From Pseudoips prasinana (lineage: Eukaryota; Arthropoda; Insecta; Lepidoptera; Nolidae): DNA of 64,000 nucleotides. Where the stretch lies: assembly GCA_951640165.1 (NCBI GenBank), contig OX621246.1, positions 5,853,001-5,917,000 of the forward strand, read 5' to 3'. Both the position numbers and the translations under genes were made by a program. Below are positions 41,986-53,400 of the stretch, one piece after another (position 1 is the first letter of the stretch; every line of letters begins with the position of its first letter). The notes beneath the pieces were generated by a model, which ran no database searches, was not told the origin of the DNA, and worked only from the letters and a program-made list of their open reading frames with translations.

Positions 41986-42249
41986 AATAATAATACATTG
42001 GGACATTATTCACACACGGTCATCTGATCCAAACTAAGCGGATCTTGTACCTACTATGGAAACCAGATAATATTATTATATAATCGACTTCAATTTGTTT
42101 AGATAGGTCCTAGGTTCAAACCTGTGCATAGCACACAAACAAATTGAAGTCGATTCTATAATAATATTATCTGGTTTCCATAGTACAAGCTCTACTTAGT
42201 TTGGGATCAGATGGCCGTGTGTGAATAATGTCCCAATGTATTATTATTG
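41985..42249. repeat. Head-to-head S2 tails forming a ~265-bp palindrome
   Basis: Two S2 tails face each other (left minus, right plus). The inverted similarity runs from aataataatacattgggac through ggtttccatag/ctatggaaacc to an inner pair caatttgttt/aaacaaattg. A ~36-nt centre contains ggtcctaggttcaaacctg. The arms are about 115 bp and mostly identical, with small indels such as gtacctactatgg versus catagtacaag. Confidence 0.88.
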
Positions 42250-42589
42250 TTACTTAAATGGAACCTTTTAATATATACTTACGTATACGTATTGTTAGAA
42301 CAAAAAATATGATTTTGTGTGTAATTCATTTATTAAACGTTCAAAAACAACTCATCGTTCTGTGTTTATGTATCACGATCTAAACAGCCGTAGATTTTAT
42401 CAATCGGTCTATTGCTCCCATTTACTTTTTTTTTTTAATGTCAATCACAAACGTAAAAAATGTGCTCGTGTACTTAGGTTTTTTATTTCAATAAAATCTA
42501 TACCTTTTTTTGTAAAGCTTTTTGTTTGACTAGAAGGATCTAGAATAATTTAATCGATATGTGAAAAGGTGTTGCCTTTCGAAAAGTAT
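42250..42589. other. No recognised feature
   Basis: AT-rich, nothing matched. Confidence 0.4.
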
Positions 42590-42895
42590 TGAGGTATTCC
42601 TGGCCGATCTTTGGGTGCGGTGGCTAATCTTAAAGGAGAATAGCCGGAGGCGCTCGTATTCAGTTCCACTCACCGGCATGTAAGTGATCAGCGTGGTTAA
42701 GCACCTAGGCACGCCGTCAGTCTATAGATGGGTGACCGCCAAAATGGTTTAATTCCTCAGCGTGTCCGTCTTTAAGCCTTCGGTCCCAGTTGTTGTCTGT
42801 AGACAACAGTCGTTTAGCCATGTGAGAAGTCTACTGGCCGGCTTCAACAACTCTGACACCAGAGTATCCACTGTCCATACGATACAAAAAGTAGA
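42590..42895 (+). repeat. 5S-rRNA-like SINE, best copy
   Basis: tgatcagcgtggttaagcac, ctaggcacgccgtcagtc, tatagatgggtgaccgcc reproduce the A-box, intermediate element and C-box order of 5S rRNA with the expected spacing of roughly 50 bp. The tail contains cgtttagccatgtgagaagt, ctactggccggcttc, aactctgacaccagagta. No S1/S2 tail is present. Confidence 0.78.
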
Positions 42896-42922
42896 ATGGG
42901 TTAAGAGTGCGGTTATTTATTA

Positions 42923-43171
42923 ATAGCTGTGCCCCGCGGTTTTACCAGTTTAAATTTTATAAATTAACACAGCTCCTTCCCCGTAAGTGATAGCGTGATA
43001 ATATGTAGCATATATGTTGACCCGACCTCTTGGTAATATTCATGCAAAATGTGAAGTAAATCCGTGCAGTACTTTTTGAGTTTAGCCCGGACATACATAC
43101 AGAGAAACAGACAAAAATTCTAAAAACCATATTTTTGCTTCGATATCGACTATAGATCACGCCCCAAGTAT
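42923..43171 (-). mobile_element. Helitron, long type, terminally eroded
   Basis: The 3' hairpin is damaged (aaactggtaaaaccgcgg, then ctatt instead of CTAG). Interior words match 46936-47252. It ends near 43171 without the TC terminus. Confidence 0.65.
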
Positions 43172-43194
43172 CCATGGCTTAGTCTTCTAACAAG

Positions 43195-43345
43195 AACAAC
43201 CAATACCGACAGCTTAATATGCCATCTGAAGCGCGGAGATATTAAGAAATGGAATCACCTTAACGGTCACCCATCTATGGACTGACTGTGCGCCTACGTG
43301 CTTTCTCTTGCCGATCACATACGGACCGAAGAGTGAAATTGGCTA
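43195..43345 (-). repeat. 5S-rRNA-like SINE
   Basis: Minus strand: tgtgatcggcaagagaaagc, cgtaggcgcacagtcagtc, catagatgggtgaccgtt, then the ctccgcgcttcagatggc tail start. Lies 25 bp from a Helitron and near the plus-strand copy at 42590. Confidence 0.72.
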
Positions 43346-43420
43346 TTTGCTGTGACACGTGACTAATATATTTAAATTTAATTTTGATGATTTTATTAAT
43401 AATATGTAATTGATTTGAAT

Positions 43421-43678
43421 ATATAATATAATAATAATATCTGGGGACAATGTCACACAGATCATCCTAGCCCCAAACTAAGCAAAGCTTATACTATGGG
43501 TACCAGGCGACGATATGCATACTTATATAGATAGATAAATACATATATACATAGAAAACATCCATGACTCAGAAACAAATATTCGTGCTCATCACACAAA
43601 TATTTGGACTTACCGGGATTCGAACCCAGGACCACCAGCTTCGTAGGCAGGAGCACTACCAACTAGGCTATGGTGACC
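43421..43678 (-). repeat. S1 SINE, full length
   Basis: Near consensus, B box ggttcgaatcccgg, full tail. Confidence 0.9.
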
Positions 43679-43704
43679 GTCGTCGTATATATATATATAT
43701 AATT

Positions 43705-43910
43705 ATTTACTTTTGCACAAGATTGTACAGGGGCGGACTTAATGCCGAAGGCATTCTCTTCCAGTCGACCTTTGGGTGATGCAGAAATATTATGGTATGT
43801 GCACTAAAATTGGAGAATATTGTATAGTTACATAATATGACATAACCTAAATAATGTATATATATATATCTATTTATAAATAAATAAATAAATTGCCAAA
43901 TAATATATAA
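43705..43910 (-). repeat. LINE 3' UTR tail
   Basis: Plus-strand words ggggcggacttaatgcc, ggcattctcttccagtcg, cctttgggtgatgcagaaa mirror 41205-41315. It ends in a TATA/AAAT simple tract. Confidence 0.6.
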
Positions 43911-44344
43911 GTAATTACTGATGACATTCTTCAGTTTTAATTTTTTTGAAAATTTGTTGCCGTGATTTCTTTTTAAAAGTGATACAATACACTATGTTAA
44001 CCTTTCAGATGGCTAGTCTATTGCAATTGACCGCCATGGGCGAAATTCATCCGGGAAAACTTTATTACTTTAATCTCATTTTTACCTTTTTTAATTTCCC
44101 TTTCCCCCTGCATAAAATAGACTTCAAACGTGAACCACGTTAATATTTCAATTATTTGCGTATTGTTTGCACGTTACGTTTAATTATGTAGCTCTGCTCT
44201 CTCCCCTGGGCAAACGGTACACAGGTACTGGGGTAGGGTAGCCAACTTCAAACGATTATTAAGGATCGAGTGAAATTATATTGCATTTATTGCCACACTT
44301 TCTTAGGCAGCTTACAGGAGCGGGCTCACATTACGTTAGAATTA
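43911..44344. other. No recognised feature
   Basis: Nothing matched. Confidence 0.4.
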
Positions 44345-44460
44345 TGAAATGAAATGAAATTTATTCAGCACTTGGGTATTTAACATACACTTGTACTTGT
44401 CAAGGTCACAATGCAGTACATAAACATAGTGGATAGTATAAAATTTACAAAAAAAAATTA
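44345..44460 (-). repeat. LINE 3' tail
   Basis: On the minus strand an AT-rich 3' UTR ends in aataaatttcatttcatttc, a polyadenylation-like signal followed by a simple repeat, the usual end of a 5'-truncated LINE. No protein part. Confidence 0.45.
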
Positions 44461-44718
44461 ATTAGTCCGTCCGTGCGGTTTGTTTTATCGCATATCTTTT
44501 CTGAAATCCTTAAATAAATAACAAGTTACTAATCTATTATTTTGAAATTTAGTTCTAATATATTAAAATTAAAGAATGGAAGACTAAAGCAAAAAGACCA
44601 AATTATAAATGAAGGTTATTTAATAATTAATTCTACAAGTATAATAAGTAATAAACAATATTTCTATAAGTACCCGGGTTGCATAACAACTGCATCGCAC
44701 TCGGGTTTCATAAGTACG

Positions 44719-44822
44719 CAGTGTGGTGACGGCGAAGAATATCATCACTCCATTTCATCCGGGGGGCGTAGAAATCTTCCCGAGAGAATACCTACCAGAG
44801 AACAGACACTTTCTTAGGGAGC
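44719..44822 (-). repeat. R3 repeat, partial
   Basis: tgacggcgaagaatatcatc, actccatttcatccgggggg, cttcccgagagaatacctac. Confidence 0.6.
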
Positions 44823-44878
44823 TCACATCACGTAAGAATAAATTCTATAAGTAATAAACAATATTTCTGTAAGTATAA

Positions 44879-45132
44879 CTAGCTGTGCCCAGCGATTTCA
44901 CCCGCGTTAAACTTTATAAATGATCACAGCTCCTCCCCGTAGGTGATAGCGTGATAATATGTAGCCTATATGTTGACCCGACCTCTTAGTAATATTCATG
45001 CAAAATTTGAAGTAAATCCATGCAGTACTTTTTGAGTTTAGTCCGGACAAACAGACAAAAATTCTAAAAACTATATTTTTGGTTTCGCTATCGATTGTAG
45101 ATCACGCCCCAAGTATCCTTTAAATAAAATAT
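44879..45132 (-). mobile_element. Helitron, long type, 5' truncated
   Basis: 3' hairpin region and CTAG present on the minus strand. The body (gatagcgtgataatatgtag, ttgaagtaaatccatgcag) is consensus-like. Stops at aagtatcctttaaata, before the TC terminus. Confidence 0.7.
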
Positions 45133-45183
45133 GCAAATAATATTTCTATAAGTGCCTGGGTTGTATAATAGCTGCACCGCACT

Positions 45184-45400
45184 CAGTCGTGACGGCTAAG
45201 AATATCATCACTCCATCTCATCCCGTGAGGGGTGTAGAGATCATCCCGAGGAAATACCTACCAGAGAAACGTACAGCTGCGATTTTCTGTGAACTTCGAT
45301 ATATCGGTAGAAAATCGATATATCGAGATCGGTTGGCGATCGCAGTTGGACAACTGCGATCGCCAACCCGTATGCCAAGCGTGACGATTATGGCGTATTC
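45184..45400 (-). repeat. R3 repeat with private hairpins
   Basis: R3 words tgacggctaagaatatcatc, catcccgaggaaatacctac and aagcgtgacgattatgg. In the middle two hairpins replace the single ggcgatcgcag segment: gatatatcg-gtagaaaat-cgatatatc, and ggttggcgatcgcagtt-ggac-aactgcgatcgccaacc (45331-45368, 17-bp perfect arms). Confidence 0.75.
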
Positions 45401-46043
45401 CCCCATTCTTTCGAGCGACGTTTCGATTTTATCTTGCCTTTGTGGAATGAGTGGCGTAAAATATGTCTTTAACTATGTTCTCACTAGTTTTATACTTAGG
45501 CGTACGTACTCAAATGTCTTAGTAACTAAATTAAGTAAATAAAGTTAATCACGTTATTTAAAACACACATTACTATTTAAAAAATATACAATAGACTCAA
45601 CTTTTCGTTTTGAATCCGAAGTCGGTACTAAATATATATATATGGAACCGTCTTGAATAACAGAACTTCACATTATATTAAAGATATCAAGTGTGTATGT
45701 GATTATATAAATACACGCGTTACATAAAAACAACTTATTTTATACATAGGTCGTAAAATACAAAATAAATACGGTTTTCAAATTAACAATCGAATTCAAC
45801 ATTTCTTTCTTACTTTTAAGTTTGTAATCCGATATTAGTGTAATTTATATTATTTATACGACCTTCTCATATTCATTTTCCCTTTAGAATTGAACCCGGA
45901 ATCATCAAAATCTGTTTAAATACAGCGGAAAATCTTTAAAACTTAAAAAAATACATACTGTTAAAATGATTCGTTTTAATACTTTGTTTTTTTTGTTAGG
46001 TCGTATATAGTTAAATTGATTTATATTATTATGTTATTAAATA
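45401..46043. other. No recognised feature
   Basis: AT-rich, nothing matched. Confidence 0.4.
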
Positions 46044-46229
46044 TCACACTAATCTTATAAAGTCGAAACTAATAATTAATATTATAAAGTGTCTGAGTAT
46101 GTGAGTGTGTATGTTTGTTACTTCTCATCAAGACGTGAGTCTTGGTATGGAGTAGGCTGGCACCCTGGATTAACACATAGGCTATAATTTATAAAGTTTA
46201 ACGCGGGTAAAACCGCGGGGCACAGCTAG
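46044..46229 (+). mobile_element. Complete short Helitron
   Basis: Starts TCACACTAATCTTATAAAG after A, ends ttaacgcgggtaaaaccgcg + gggcacagctag before T. 186 bp. Best-delimited short-type copy in the window. Confidence 0.85.
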
Positions 46230-46935
46230 TAATACATATTTTTTTCTCTTTATTATTTCCTATGTGTATATAAGCTTAGAGTCAATAAACTGCCTAATAA
46301 ATCCTTGAAGTAACTCACCAGTGTTTATTTTTCCAGGATTTAACTTGACCTATTGTAGAGTTGTACTTACAATATGACACCCTTATTAGTATTAAGATGC
46401 TATTATACATGAACATCTGAATCGGTGGCCGTTTTAAGAAGTTATAGTATTATAAAGAATCATAGTCATACACATACATACATGAATCATGATACTCATT
46501 ATTGGTCGCCATTTACTAAAGGATTTGTCCCGGAAAATACGAGACGGTTGGCAACACTAGAGGGGACACGTTTCAGATGTTTTTATGTCAAAGGATGCAA
46601 AGGGGAGTTCTGGAATGGGAAACACCGGAAAATGTAGGGCTATTTATTTTTCTATCGATATGGTGAAATACAAGTAAAGTGTATTTTTACTTGCGATTTG
46701 GGGTGAAATATTTCTTATCTATCTGATTACGGGATTACCACATAATGCCAACACGACGAGAAGAAACTAATCATGAGTATTGTCAACAAAACCCATCATG
46801 CTTGGTGGCAGGACCTACTATTCCCCGACCTAGATACAAGCTCACATGTAAGTTCAGCCTACCTTCACATCTTGTCTCTGAAGTTAATTATTCGGTCACT
46901 TCGGTTGCATTCGTCGATCCAAAACTTATCCAGAA
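46230..46935. other. No recognised feature
   Basis: Frames of 60-70 codons only, none recognisable. Confidence 0.4.
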
Positions 46936-47252
46936 CTAGCTGTGCCCCGCGGTTTCACCCGCGTTAAACTTTATAAATTATCACAGCTTCTCCCCCGTAG
47001 GTGATAGCGTGATAATATGTAGCCTATATGTTGATCTCTTAGTAATATTCATGCAAAATTTGAAGTAAATTCATGCAGTACTTTTTGAGTTTAACTCGGA
47101 CATACATACAGACAAACAGACACACAGACAAAAATTCTAAAAAATATTTTTTTTGGCTTTGGTATCGATTCTAGATCACGCCCCAAGTATCCTTTTAAAA
47201 AAATATTCAATGTACAGTTTCGACTTTCCTACGATTTTATTATATGTATAGA
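46936..47252 (-). mobile_element. Complete long Helitron
   Basis: Minus strand starts TCTATACATATAATAAAATC and ends gcgggtgaaaccgcgg + ggcacagctag. A|T flanks, 317 bp. Confidence 0.82.
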
Positions 47253-49690
47253 TAACCATTTAGCTGTGGAATTGCCACACTAAGATTGATGCAGTTGTTC
47301 TGGGCCTTGGCGTAGTAACGGCACTCCCATGCATGTCCATGTCCTGAGCGGGTGATCGAAACCAAAGGCGGTGCTTTCTAGCGCGGGTTAGGTAAGATCC
47401 GTTGTAGCAGTAAACATTAAGAGTCAAGCGGAGGCTCAAGCTTCATGGGAAATAAATGACGACTCTATACTGTTCTAGCTAAGGAGGCTTTTACTGACCA
47501 GTTCTCTCTCAAGGGTAACTGACGCGATGTGAGAACATGAGAAGGCATTTTTTTGTGCTACTATCACTCTACGTCAAAATTCGAAGATGCTGACCTCTCG
47601 TACGATTGAGGATCGGAGATGGCATTACATCTACACTCTTGCAAACAAAGGGTCATAGAGGACGCTGGTAGACGCGACGCGCAATACACCGGGCTTGTTG
47701 GATTAGGTGCTCATTTCCTTATACGGAGAACCACGTACGCGCCAAATATAGCCTATCCTTGACATTGAAGTTCAACCTCTATTAAACCTACTATAAAAAC
47801 CATTATTCTAATTTATCTTTACTCCCTTTTGCCCTCCAGAAACGGCAGTTTGTAGGAGTAAAACATTAGTCTTATACCTATTGTCATATAACAATACATC
47901 TTCATCCATTTACGCCAGATTAGAATCAGATTAATAACTCTACTTCGAGTTCTTGATTTATTTGTAAACAACTATAGTAGGAGAATAATCACGGTTCTGA
48001 ACTGCAAAAATACTGATCATCATTAGAGGCCTTGTAGATTAAAGAAGGAACGCGCGATTTACAAAGAGAATGCCCAATTCATTAAAAAAACGAGACAAAA
48101 TACACTACAGGAAACAATCTCTTCAAGTTCTTGGCGGGGATCTAGTGAAGATGGTCTGTCTCTTTTTCGCAAATTGATTGTGTTGAGCCTCCATGGTTCC
48201 ACTACATGTGACGTCATTCCTATGCTAGTATACCGCGTTCATCATATTTAAATGTTTTAAACTTCGATACTTTGAAGGGAATTGGATTTTATGTATTTAT
48301 GAACAGTCTTAATACTGCGAAATAAAATAATTTAATCGGCACTCCTATAAACGAGCACACAAACACAACACAAATTTTTAATAAACGGATATTAACCTCA
48401 GCTCTTTACAATATAAAATTTTATGACATTTATACAGAAAAAATAGATTGAGCGTTATGTCTTTGATATTATCATATTTTCCTCGAATAAGAACATTCAA
48501 AATTTCATATTTATTTTTATGTAAAGTAATTGAATGGTTATTTAACTAATCTTAAATAATTATATGTATTCCAATTCAGATAAGATGTATTTTGTAAACA
48601 TATAAATTAATATTGAGAATGATTATTTTAAAATGTTAGCATTTCGCAGTTTAGCATTTCTTTCTAAAAATGTGACTTATTTGCCTTTTATTGCTTATAG
48701 ATAGGTGTTATGTTAAGAATACCAGAAATTATTATTACAGTGGATTCCAATTGTGAATATAACTAATAGCCCTAACCGAGAAGACCATCAAAACACACTG
48801 AGTAGTAACTGAGTTACGGCGAAACATACACAAGTGAGTATATACGCGAGTTTTGTTCCAGATATAGGTAGTATTCAGTAAGCATTCACTTTGCCTGATT
48901 GGTTGTCATAAGAGGATTACTCGAAGAGATTTTGATTTCCAGACATACCCGGTGTAAATCTCCAATCTGCAAGCCCTCTTATATCATAGAAAACATTTTC
49001 ATTTAGCAATCGCGAAGCGTATAGCTCTATAATCGGACAGGTGAATGATCTCGCCGAATTGAAGGCCGAAAATCGTTTGGTCAGTTTTTTTATAATATTA
49101 TTAGTACTTACTTATTGCTTATGTATGTTTGCTCGGGCAACGATCTGTGTACAAAAAATATACGTATATGTAGTTCGTTCGGCATTAGAATATTATATTA
49201 TAGTGTTTTGGGGCCTTTTGAGGTAAAGCGGTTTTGTTTGTGTTGATGACAGTTGGAATGTGTTTGATATGTGTGTATTATAGTGGTCTCAGTAGCAGGT
49301 CGGAGTCAAGAAATGGGTAGTGTAACCCCTTTAGCTCTGAGAGCGTGCACAGCTCTCTTAGGTCGCATCGAAAATCGAGAGAGCACCTGCTATTGTGCAC
49401 ACAGTCTCCAATAAGATTGCCCCCCATATAACCATGTCTGAGAGGATGCACTATACTTTGACGTGTGTCCGCGATGTCCATAGCTTCAAACGTTGCATAA
49501 GAGAGAAAGTACCCCACAATTCTGTTAAAATAATTTCTGTTTTGCTTAACATGACATAATAAAAACTTATATTTAGCCTGTAATAAATAACCAGTAAAAT
49601 AATTGTGAGTTAAAAACTAAATTAAAAAAACTAAATAATTTTCACAATCTAAATTCTGATTTTCATAAAACGAATCTTACCTGGATCAGA
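47253..49690. other. Unassigned 2.4 kb
   Basis: The first 500 bp are less AT-rich (for example ggcactcccatgcatgtcca, gagcgggtgatcgaaacc) but have no supported frame. Near 48770-48845 weak similarity to the LINE 3' UTR of 53800-54300 (gagaagaccatcaaaacac, cggcgaaacatacac) suggests an old copy. No gene seen. Confidence 0.4.
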
Positions 49691-49696
49691 ATATAA

Positions 49697-49805
49697 TCCT
49701 ACTAATATTATAAACGTGAAAGTTTTTAAGTATGGATTTTAATGAAACTTTACAATAATATAGCTTATACATCAGAATAACACATAGGCTACAATTTATA
49801 AAGAT
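49697..49805 (+). mobile_element. Helitron 5' fragment
   Basis: TCCTACTAATATTATAAACG start after A, then aaagtttttaagtatgg and taacacataggctacaattt. The GC hairpin end is missing. Confidence 0.55.
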
Positions 49806-49896
49806 ATTGTGAATTGTCCAAAATATGAAGATAAGTGTAAGTAGGAAAAAATCTATCTGCAAACTATTCCGTGCACTGCCAAAACCGTTGGAGGTA

Positions 49897-50031
49897 CAGA
49901 CGCCGGCACATCCAGCTACCCCAATCTGTCAAATTTCTTTTATAGATTTTCAACTTTATCACATAAGCATAAGGCCCACTTTCAATTGGGGAAATTTGAC
50001 AGATTGGGGTAGCTTGATGTGCTGGCGTCTG
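49897..50031. mobile_element. 135-bp MITE with TA target duplication
   Basis: Termini cagacgccggcacatccagc and gatgtgctggcgtctg. TA at 49895-49896 and 50032-50033. Same orientation as 20385. Confidence 0.9.
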
Positions 50032-50037
50032 TACACA

Positions 50038-50107
50038 TCCTACTAATATTATAAATGCGAAAGTTTGTGAGTATAGATGTATGGATGTATGTTTGTTACT
50101 CTTTTTA
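50038..50107 (+). mobile_element. Helitron 5' fragment
   Basis: TCCTACTAATATTATAAATG, cgaaagtttgtgagtatag, atgtttgttactc. Only 70 bp, starting six bases after the MITE. Confidence 0.55.
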
Positions 50108-50380
50108 AATACTTCTTGTTAAATAATAATATAAAGGATCATATTTTTTGACTGAATGAAAATAAAAAATAAATTGACTGAACTATTTGGCGGTAATTTC
50201 TCTAAGATATAACACCCGATTTAATTTCTGTATCAAAATTCAAAAGTAATCAAATTCTAGTGCATTGTTCTCGTCTAAGAGTACGGCCCGCCTTTAAGGT
50301 AATAGGGTTCTGTTGGTATCCTTTTGGTTTAAAATCCAGAATTTATAACTATTGCTCCTACTTTTTGGAATGATAAAGTT
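50108..50380. other. No recognised feature
   Basis: AT-rich, nothing matched. Confidence 0.35.
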
Positions 50381-50830
50381 AGAATAACAATTTATACTAT
50401 CTTATGGGGGAATACAAACACGCACGGGGGCACAGATACAAACAGAGCTTTCATAGCCCAAAAGAAGTGCATACGGGCGATTTGTGGCATCCGCCCTGAC
50501 GAATCCTGTAAACCTTTATTTAAAGAACTTGGTTTATTACCACTACCATCATTATATATTTATGAAATTTGTTATTTTGTTAAAAAACATATAGAAATAT
50601 TTAATCGAGCATGTGACGTCAACACAAGACTAAAAAGAGATCCATTCAGACTTATACTAATGGAAACTCCAAAATCTGAGAAATATGCGAAAAGCTGCCT
50701 TGTAATGTGTGTACGGATCTATAACAAAATACCTGATAGTTTAAAATCGCTAAACGAATTCCTATTTAAAAAGAAGTTATACGAATGGCTCACTGTAAAT
50801 AACTTCTATAACATTAAAGACTTTTTTTAA
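50381..50830 (+). pseudogene. CR1/Jockey-like LINE protein, C-terminal 149 residues
   Basis: One open frame of 150 codons ending at TAA 50828-50830, without a start codon. It opens in RITIYTILWGNTNTH, the Y-x-I-L-W-G motif that follows the reverse transcriptase thumb in CR1/Jockey-like proteins. AFIAQKKCIRAICGIRPDE, KPLFKELGLLPLPSLYIYE, HIEIFNRACDVNTRLKRD and VRIYNKIPDSLKSLNEFLFK follow in the normal order. The palm with its FADD site is missing, so it is a 5'-truncated copy. A 3' UTR continues to about 51065 and ends in aataaagatttattattat. The uninterrupted frame suggests moderate age. Confidence 0.8.
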
Positions 50831-51065
50831 TCACAAGACATAAAAATGTGCAATATTTAATATATTTAATTTGAACAAATGTATATTATCGATTATTACC
50901 ACTAAAATGTATATAGTATTTAGAATCGCCTCTTAGTTTTTTAAGTAATACTTGCATGCGATTGACTTGTACAGCTAAACATGTGGACATAACAGTCGCA
51001 TGTATTGTAACTTTGACACCTTTATAAACTGTGTTTAAAGCAAATAAAGATTTATTATTATTTTT
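50831..51065 (+). repeat. 3' UTR of the LINE at 50381
   Basis: AT-rich, includes tgcatgcgattgacttgtac and a terminal ATT repeat. Confidence 0.6.
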
Positions 51066-51535
51066 ACTATTTACACGTGGAGTAAAAATCTGAATAATTT
51101 TTGCCTGATATCCTGGTCAGATCTACAAAAGATAAAAAGACTATTGAGATAAATCTTTATCTTTAAAATCAGAATTAATATTCAATTCATTTTAAATTGA
51201 TATCAATTATTCAGTGATGTTCCTGTAGATAATATATAGGCTATTTTAGTTTTAGAGTTCGGTATTGACATACGGAAGCTATTAAGGTCGTGTATGTACG
51301 GTTTACAAATAATTCTGGTTCTATTGAATTTATATATTAGTTAGACGTCATTAAAGTTTTGTGAAACTTCATCTTTTTTTAATTAACTTAACGGAGAGTC
51401 AGGATATTAGCGGTAAGCGATTAAAATTTTCTCTAGAATTATACAAAAATTCGAACAATTTTTTTTGTATTTTATTTTCAGGTTTTTGATATACTTTAAG
51501 TTAAAGCTTAAATATTAGATTTATTTCCCAAGGTT
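51066..51535. other. No recognised feature
   Basis: AT-rich, nothing matched. Confidence 0.4.
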
Positions 51536-51539
51536 CTCT

Positions 51540-51800
51540 CTGCAAGCGTCAAGACAAGTCCACGGTAAGTTATGTTTAGTCGGTGCGAATCTGAAATACC
51601 GATCCGCTGATGGAAAACTACAAACTTAACCCGCGCCGGGGAACATCCCATTTGCGGTTGGAACTTCGATTACTGACCTGGACATGCATGAGAGGGTTAA
51701 ATGTATTTGGGGAGTTTCGTGCAAAACGTGTTCTAAGGTCATACTCGAAAAGGCAGACTTCTCGTCCTATTAGAGTTCTGAGAGGACACTGGTGATGTTT
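51540..51800 (-). repeat. Diverged R7-like repeat
   Basis: Words gtccacggtaagttatgttt, agtcggtgcgaatctga and catgcatgagagggttaaat have R7 counterparts, but overall similarity is weak. Confidence 0.35.
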
Positions 51801-52185
51801 GGTTCACTAAACGAAAACAGTTTCCTCCATTCTAGAGTAGGCAGTGGATACCACTAAGTTATTAATGCCGTCTTTGACGTGGATTAGTGATGGAAGTCTA
51901 ATGTCTACACATAGGCCCAACAGCCTACCGTGTCTTCTGAGGTCCTCAGAATTTAAACTTCTTTGGTGGTCACCTATCTGGATGCCACGAGGGTCTCAAA
52001 GTGCCATTTTTTATATGGTATGGACCTCATAACTAGTGCGCATCACCAGCCAGTAAGAGGGTGGACAGGTTCTAGGCTCTTAAATAGGCGATCAATCTAA
52101 AAGCCAGTTGCGTAACAATTCTATGTATGATGAACGCATTTGATTATTTATTAAGTCTGGGTGTAGTTTATGTATTATATTTTTT

Positions 52186-52545
52186 AGGTTTCCGTAGCCA
52201 AATGGCAAAAAACGGAACCGTTATAGATTCGTCATGTCTGTCTATCCGTCCGTATGCCATAGCCACTTTTTTCCGAAACTATAAGAGCTGTACTGTTGAA
52301 ACTTGTTAAGTAGATGTATTCTGTGAACCGCATTAAGATTTTCACACAAAAATAGAAAAAGAATAATAATTTGGGGGCTCCCCATACATAGAATTAAAAC
52401 TCAAAAAAAGATTTTTCGTCTTACCTATACACGTGGGGTATCTATGGATAGGTCTTCAAAAATGACATTGAGGTTCCTAATATAATTTTTTTCTCAACTG
52501 AATAGTTTGCGCGAGAGACACTTCCAAAGTGGAAAAATTAGTGAC
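52186..52545 (+). repeat. Diverged R5 repeat
   Basis: taggtttccgtagccaaatg, gtctgtctatccgtccgta, gctccccatacatagaatt and cgcgagagacacttccaaag follow the R5 order. Much more diverged than the other three copies. Confidence 0.5.
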
Positions 52546-52559
52546 CCCCCCCCCCCCCC
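52545..52559. repeat. C15 homopolymer
   Basis: Fifteen consecutive C (poly-G on the other strand), at the end of the R5-like repeat. Confidence 0.9.
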
Positions 52560-52970
52560 TGTAACTTCTAAAATAAGAGAATGATAAAACTAAAAAAAAT
52601 ATATGGTGTACATTACCATGTAAACTAACAACGAAAATTGGTTTGAACGAGATCTAGTAACTAGTTTTTTTTAATGCGTCTTAAATCGTAAACCACAATT
52701 TACCTCTCATTTAATCAACTGAAATACTTGCTGCTGCCGAACCCTTCATGGGTGATATTTTATTTCTCAAGATAACTTACTACTAATTTAGATAAAGAAT
52801 AGATATATAGATAGCCCGTAGAGCAGTCAATGGAGTTGTTGGCTAGTTTATGTAGAAAAAGTGTATCTGCAATTTTTCTTCCCTCAAACAATGGAATAAT
52901 GTGAAATTTCTTGCAACGGCTATTATAGTTAGGTAGGTATAATTTCGCTCGAAATTGGACATACCAATTA
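52560..52970. other. No recognised feature
   Basis: AT-rich, nothing matched. Confidence 0.4.
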
Positions 52971-53272
52971 TCTATACATATAATAAAATCGGAGGGAAGT
53001 CAAAACTGTACATTGAATATTTTTTTAAAGGATACTTGGGGCGTGATCTACAATCGATATCGAAGCTAAAAATATAGTTTTTAGAATTTTTATGTCTTTT
53101 TATGTCCGGGCTAAACTCAAAAAGTACTGCATGGATTAACTTCAAATTTTGCATGAATATTACTAAGAGGTCGGTTCAAAATATACTACATATTATCACG
53201 CTATCCCCTACGGGGGAAGAGCTGTGGTAATTTATAAAATTTAACGCGGGTAAAACCGCGGGGCACAGCTAG
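52971..53272 (+). mobile_element. Complete long Helitron
   Basis: TCTATACATATAATAAAATC start after A; gcgggtaaaaccgcgg + ggcacagctag end before T. 302 bp. Confidence 0.83.
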
Positions 53273-53324
53273 TCTATAATATGTACGTATTTAGAAGTAT
53301 ATAAGTATGATTATCGGTTGTCAG

Positions 53325-53400
53325 ATTGGCATAGTACAAGTTCTGCCTGGTTAGAGCTCAGATGGCAGTGCGTTAGTTATCCTAAGATATTTATTTATAT
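53325..53400 (+). repeat. SINE tail of the S1/S2 type
   Basis: ttggcatagtacaagttctg, gagctcagatggcagtg, cctaagatatttatttatat. No head is attached. Confidence 0.5.

Noticed and set aside
51905..51985. Another 5S-like SINE (minus strand)
   Set aside because: Only a weak ataggtgaccaccaaag-like word survives. Not enough to call.
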